In this document: piece by piece, positions 61,828 through 64,000 of the stretch
How the letters are laid out: each line of letters starts with the position of its first letter
Numbering within the stretch: position 1 is the first letter of the stretch
Assembly: GCA_965284435.1 (NCBI GenBank)
Contig: OZ260083.1
Span: 3,162,001 to 3,226,000, forward strand
Length of the DNA stretch: 64,000 nucleotides
From: CAIYZT01 sp947461435
GTDB lineage: Bacteria; Pseudomonadota; Alphaproteobacteria; Rhodobacterales; Rhodobacteraceae
Reading direction: 5' to 3'
Position numbers and translations under genes: made by a program
Notes under the pieces: model-generated
Databases searched by the model: none
What the model was told of the DNA's origin: nothing
Seen by the model: only the letters and a program-made list of their open reading frames with translations

Positions 61828-63501
61828 TCAGAACAGACCTTCGACGTTGCCTTCTGCGTTCAGGCGGATCACCTCGGCGCTTGGCACCTTTGGCAAACCG
61901 GGCATGGTCATGATCTCACCGCAGATGGCGACCACAAATCCGGCCCCGGCCGACAGGCGCACTTCGCGCACCGGGACCGAATGGCCCGTTGGGGCGCCGC
62001 GGACGGTTGGGTCGGTCGTGAAGGAATACTGGGTCTTGGCGACGCAAATTGGCAAATGCCCATATCCGGCGGCTTCCCAAGTCTTCAACTGGTCGCGGAT
62101 CGCTTTGTCGGCAATCACTTCGTCGGCGTGATAGATGCGCTTGGCGATGGTTTCCAGCTTTTTGAACAGCGGCATATCATCGGGGTACAGCGGCGCAAAA
62201 TTCGACGGAGCTTCGGCCATTTGCACGACCTTTTTCGCCAACTCCTCAATCCCTTCGCTGCCCAAGGCCCAATGCTTGCACAAGATCGCCTCGGCACCTT
62301 GTTCAGCGACATAGGCTTTTACAGCGGCGATTTCGGCATCGGTGTCGCTGTAAAAATGGTTGATCGCCACGACAACGGGCACGCCAAAGCCTTTGACGTT
62401 GCCAATGTGGCGGCCAAGGTTGGGGCAGCCTTTCTTGACCGCCTCGACGTTTTCAGCGCCCAGATCGGCCTTGGCCACACCGCCGTTCATCTTCATCGCA
62501 CGCACGGTCGCCACGATGACCGCCGCAGACGGCTTCAATCCGGCCTTGCGGCACTTGATATCAAAGAACTTTTCGGCCCCCAGATCGGCCCCGAAGCCCG
62601 CTTCGGTCACAACATATTCGCCCAGTTTCAGCGCGGTCTTGGTCGCGATGACCGAGTTGCAGCCGTGGGCGATGTTGGCGAAAGGGCCGCCATGCACGAA
62701 GGCAGGGTTGTTTTCCAAGGTTTGCACAAGGTTCGGCTGCATCGCGTCTTTCAGCAGAACCGTCATCGCGCCATCGGCCTTGATATCGCGGGCATAAATC
62801 GGGGTTTTGGCACGGGTATAGGCCACAACGATATCGCCCAAACGCTTTTGCAGATCTTCCAGATCGTTCGACAAGCACAAGATCGCCATGACTTCGGACG
62901 CCACGGTGATGTCAAATCCGGTCTGACGCGGGAAACCGTTCGACACGCCGCCAAGGCTGACCACGATATCACGCAGCGCACGGTCGTTCATGTCCATCAC
63001 ACGGCGCCAAACGATGCGGCGCTCGTCGATGTCCAGATCATTGCCCCAATAGATGTGGTTGTCGATCATCGCGCTGAGCAGGTTATGCGCGCTGGTGATG
63101 GCGTGGAAATCGCCCGTGAAATGCAGGTTCATCTCTTCCATCGGCACGACCTGTGCCATGCCGCCGCCCGCAGCCCCGCCCTTCATGCCGAAATTCGGAC
63201 CCAGCGACGCTTCGCGGATACAGACCACGGCCTTCTTGCCGATCCGGTTCAAACCATCACCCAGACCCACCGTGGTCGTCGTCTTGCCTTCGCCGGCAGG
63301 AGTGGGGTTGATGGCGGTGACCAAGATCAATTTGCCATCAGGCTTGCCCGCCAAGGATTTGATGAACTCTTGGCTGACCTTGGCCTTGTCGTGACCGTAG
63401 GGCAGCAGATGTTCGGACGGAATGCCCAGCTTCGAACCAATTTCCATGATCGGTTTTTTCTTGGCTTCGCGGGCAATCTCGATGTCGGTCTTGAAGGCCA
63501 T
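61828..63501 (-). CDS. fhs: Formate-tetrahydrofolate ligase
   Basis: 557 residues, normal length. The ATP-binding loop TAINPTPAGEGKTTTTVGLG and the block ASLGPNFGMKGGAAGGGMAQ are specific to the family. It joins formate to tetrahydrofolate with ATP. It heads the operon fhs - chorismate mutase - folD. A clear ribosome site (GGAG) precedes the ATG at 63501. In Rhodobacterales, this pair usually serves oxidation or assimilation of methyl-derived C1 units. Confidence 0.96.
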   Translation of the reverse strand: MAFKTDIEIAREAKKKPIMEIGSKLGIPSEHLLPYGHDKAKVSQEFIKSLAGKPDGKLILVTAINPTPAGEGKTTTTVGLGDGLNRIGKKAVVCIREASLGPNFGMKGGAAGGGMAQVVPMEEMNLHFTGDFHAITSAHNLLSAMIDNHIYWGNDLDIDERRIVWRRVMDMNDRALRDIVVSLGGVSNGFPRQTGFDITVASEVMAILCLSNDLEDLQKRLGDIVVAYTRAKTPIYARDIKADGAMTVLLKDAMQPNLVQTLENNPAFVHGGPFANIAHGCNSVIATKTALKLGEYVVTEAGFGADLGAEKFFDIKCRKAGLKPSAAVIVATVRAMKMNGGVAKADLGAENVEAVKKGCPNLGRHIGNVKGFGVPVVVAINHFYSDTDAEIAAVKAYVAEQGAEAILCKHWALGSEGIEELAKKVVQMAEAPSNFAPLYPDDMPLFKKLETIAKRIYHADEVIADKAIRDQLKTWEAAGYGHLPICVAKTQYSFTTDPTVRGAPTGHSVPVREVRLSAGAGFVVAICGEIMTMPGLPKVPSAEVIRLNAEGNVEGLF

Positions 63502-63716
63502 GAGGGGCTCCTTGAAAGGCTAAGTGATAAGTTGAAGCGGTCTTACCTTGGCAAGCGACGTAAAAGAGTCGTTTTTCCGACTTCTCCCGTGCCAAATTCG
63601 CCAGAGGAAGAAATTGCACTATCTGTGTTGGCTTTGTTGCGGCGGCAGCATGAACATTCCGTCCGGCACAGGCCCGACTTGCGCCCTTTTATTCTGCTTT
63701 TTGTTTCAAGACTGTG
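63502..63716. other. 215-base region upstream of fhs
   Basis: Holds the fhs leader and promoter on the minus strand. A short minus-strand hairpin (AGTCG / CGACT, 6-base loop) lies at about 63568-63583. No riboswitch consensus was recognised. Confidence 0.4.
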
Positions 63717-64000
63717 TCAGCGGGCACGCCCGGCCCAAATGGGTTGGTCAGGGATGAACAAGGTAATTTGTTCGCCAAGTTCGAAAACACCCTCCCGCTC
63801 TACCCAAGCGGTCACACCGCGTCGGCCGTTTGCGGCAGGTTTGAATGTTTTGCCAAAGCCCTTGTGCCGCGTCTCGATGGGCTTGGCGGGCAAGGTGCAG
63901 GGGCGGTTGTTCATATCCACCACCAAGGTCGCCCCATTGCTTCCTTGCAGGCGCGACGAGGGGGGAACGTGGCTGAAGTCAGGGATCCCTTCGATCACCA
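63717..64000 (-). CDS. MOSC-domain protein, 5' end missing
   Basis: The gene runs off the window end; 94 codons are visible with an open frame to 64000. The end part of a MOSC beta-barrel is clear (LPAKPIETRHKGFGKTFKPA, then NGRRGVTAWVEREG). MOSC proteins bind molybdenum cofactor or act in sulfur transfer. The conserved Cys expected upstream (RPCTLPAKP) is present. Function cannot be refined from the fragment. Confidence 0.8.
   Translation of the reverse strand, partial: VIEGIPDFSHVPPSSRLQGSNGATLVVDMNNRPCTLPAKPIETRHKGFGKTFKPAANGRRGVTAWVEREGVFELGEQITLFIPDQPIWAGRAR

Noticed and set aside
63502..63716. A folate or ZTP-type riboswitch upstream of fhs
   Set aside because: Only a small hairpin was found; no consensus core of a known riboswitch could be matched by eye.

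Overview
The window is a 64 kb piece of an alphaproteobacterial chromosome, almost certainly from Rhodobacterales (Rhodobacter/Roseobacter-type). The basis is GC-rich coding sequence, a DUF2948 gene fused by overlap to murA, DUF1178 and DUF2793 proteins, a ligase-associated helicase/PdeM pair, and GC-rich palindromes between genes. No rRNA, CRISPR array or replication origin was seen.

Layout. 1-5120: a polyamine-type ABC importer (ATPase cut by the window edge, two permeases, binding protein) followed by an amidase. 5167-15852: housekeeping genes, namely a Kdo transferase, a Nudix hydrolase, DUF1178, an 8-oxoguanine-deaminase-like amidohydrolase, a HisN-type phosphatase, an XRE regulator with a palindrome on its own promoter, a quinone oxidoreductase, a Bax-inhibitor-1 protein, a PhyH dioxygenase, rpmG, DUF2948, murA and an unlisted-size 54-residue gene. 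16014-16088: tRNA-Thr(GGT).

16066-28170 is a 12 kb integrative island inserted in the 3' end of that tRNA. A tyrosine integrase lies just inside, and a 28-bp copy of the tRNA 3' end (27/28 identical) marks the far end. The cargo is AT-richer and encodes surface-glycan enzymes: a sulfotransferase-glycosyltransferase fusion, a GT2, a GT4, and three separate sulfotransferase-like proteins. It also carries an intact IS3-family element and a decayed second one. Beyond the island the backbone resumes with a TetR-nitrilase operon.

29683-49036 is a surface-polysaccharide and secreted-protein region. It holds galE, two divergent RTX proteins, an ABC capsule exporter (KpsT and KpsE facing away from KpsM), a 1091-residue protein with three tandem sulfotransferase-like domains, a 1208-residue sulfotransferase-coiled coil-GT2-GT4 protein, UDP-glucose dehydrogenase, and a 961-residue DUF2793 repeat protein. 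Counting the island, there are eight sulfotransferase-type P-loop domains in 25 kb, which points to a heavily decorated, probably sulfated, uronic-acid-containing exported glycan. This locus plus the island is the most unusual content of the window.

49085-64000 is mostly housekeeping and transport: a LysE/DMT exporter operon with a shortened ACT-like protein, an acyltransferase, YebC, an SLC13 permease with RCK-type domains, an EamA transporter with a YmdB phosphoesterase, the helicase/PdeM pair, a membrane-bound LytTR regulator, a folate one-carbon operon (fhs, chorismate mutase, folD), and a MOSC protein cut by the window end.
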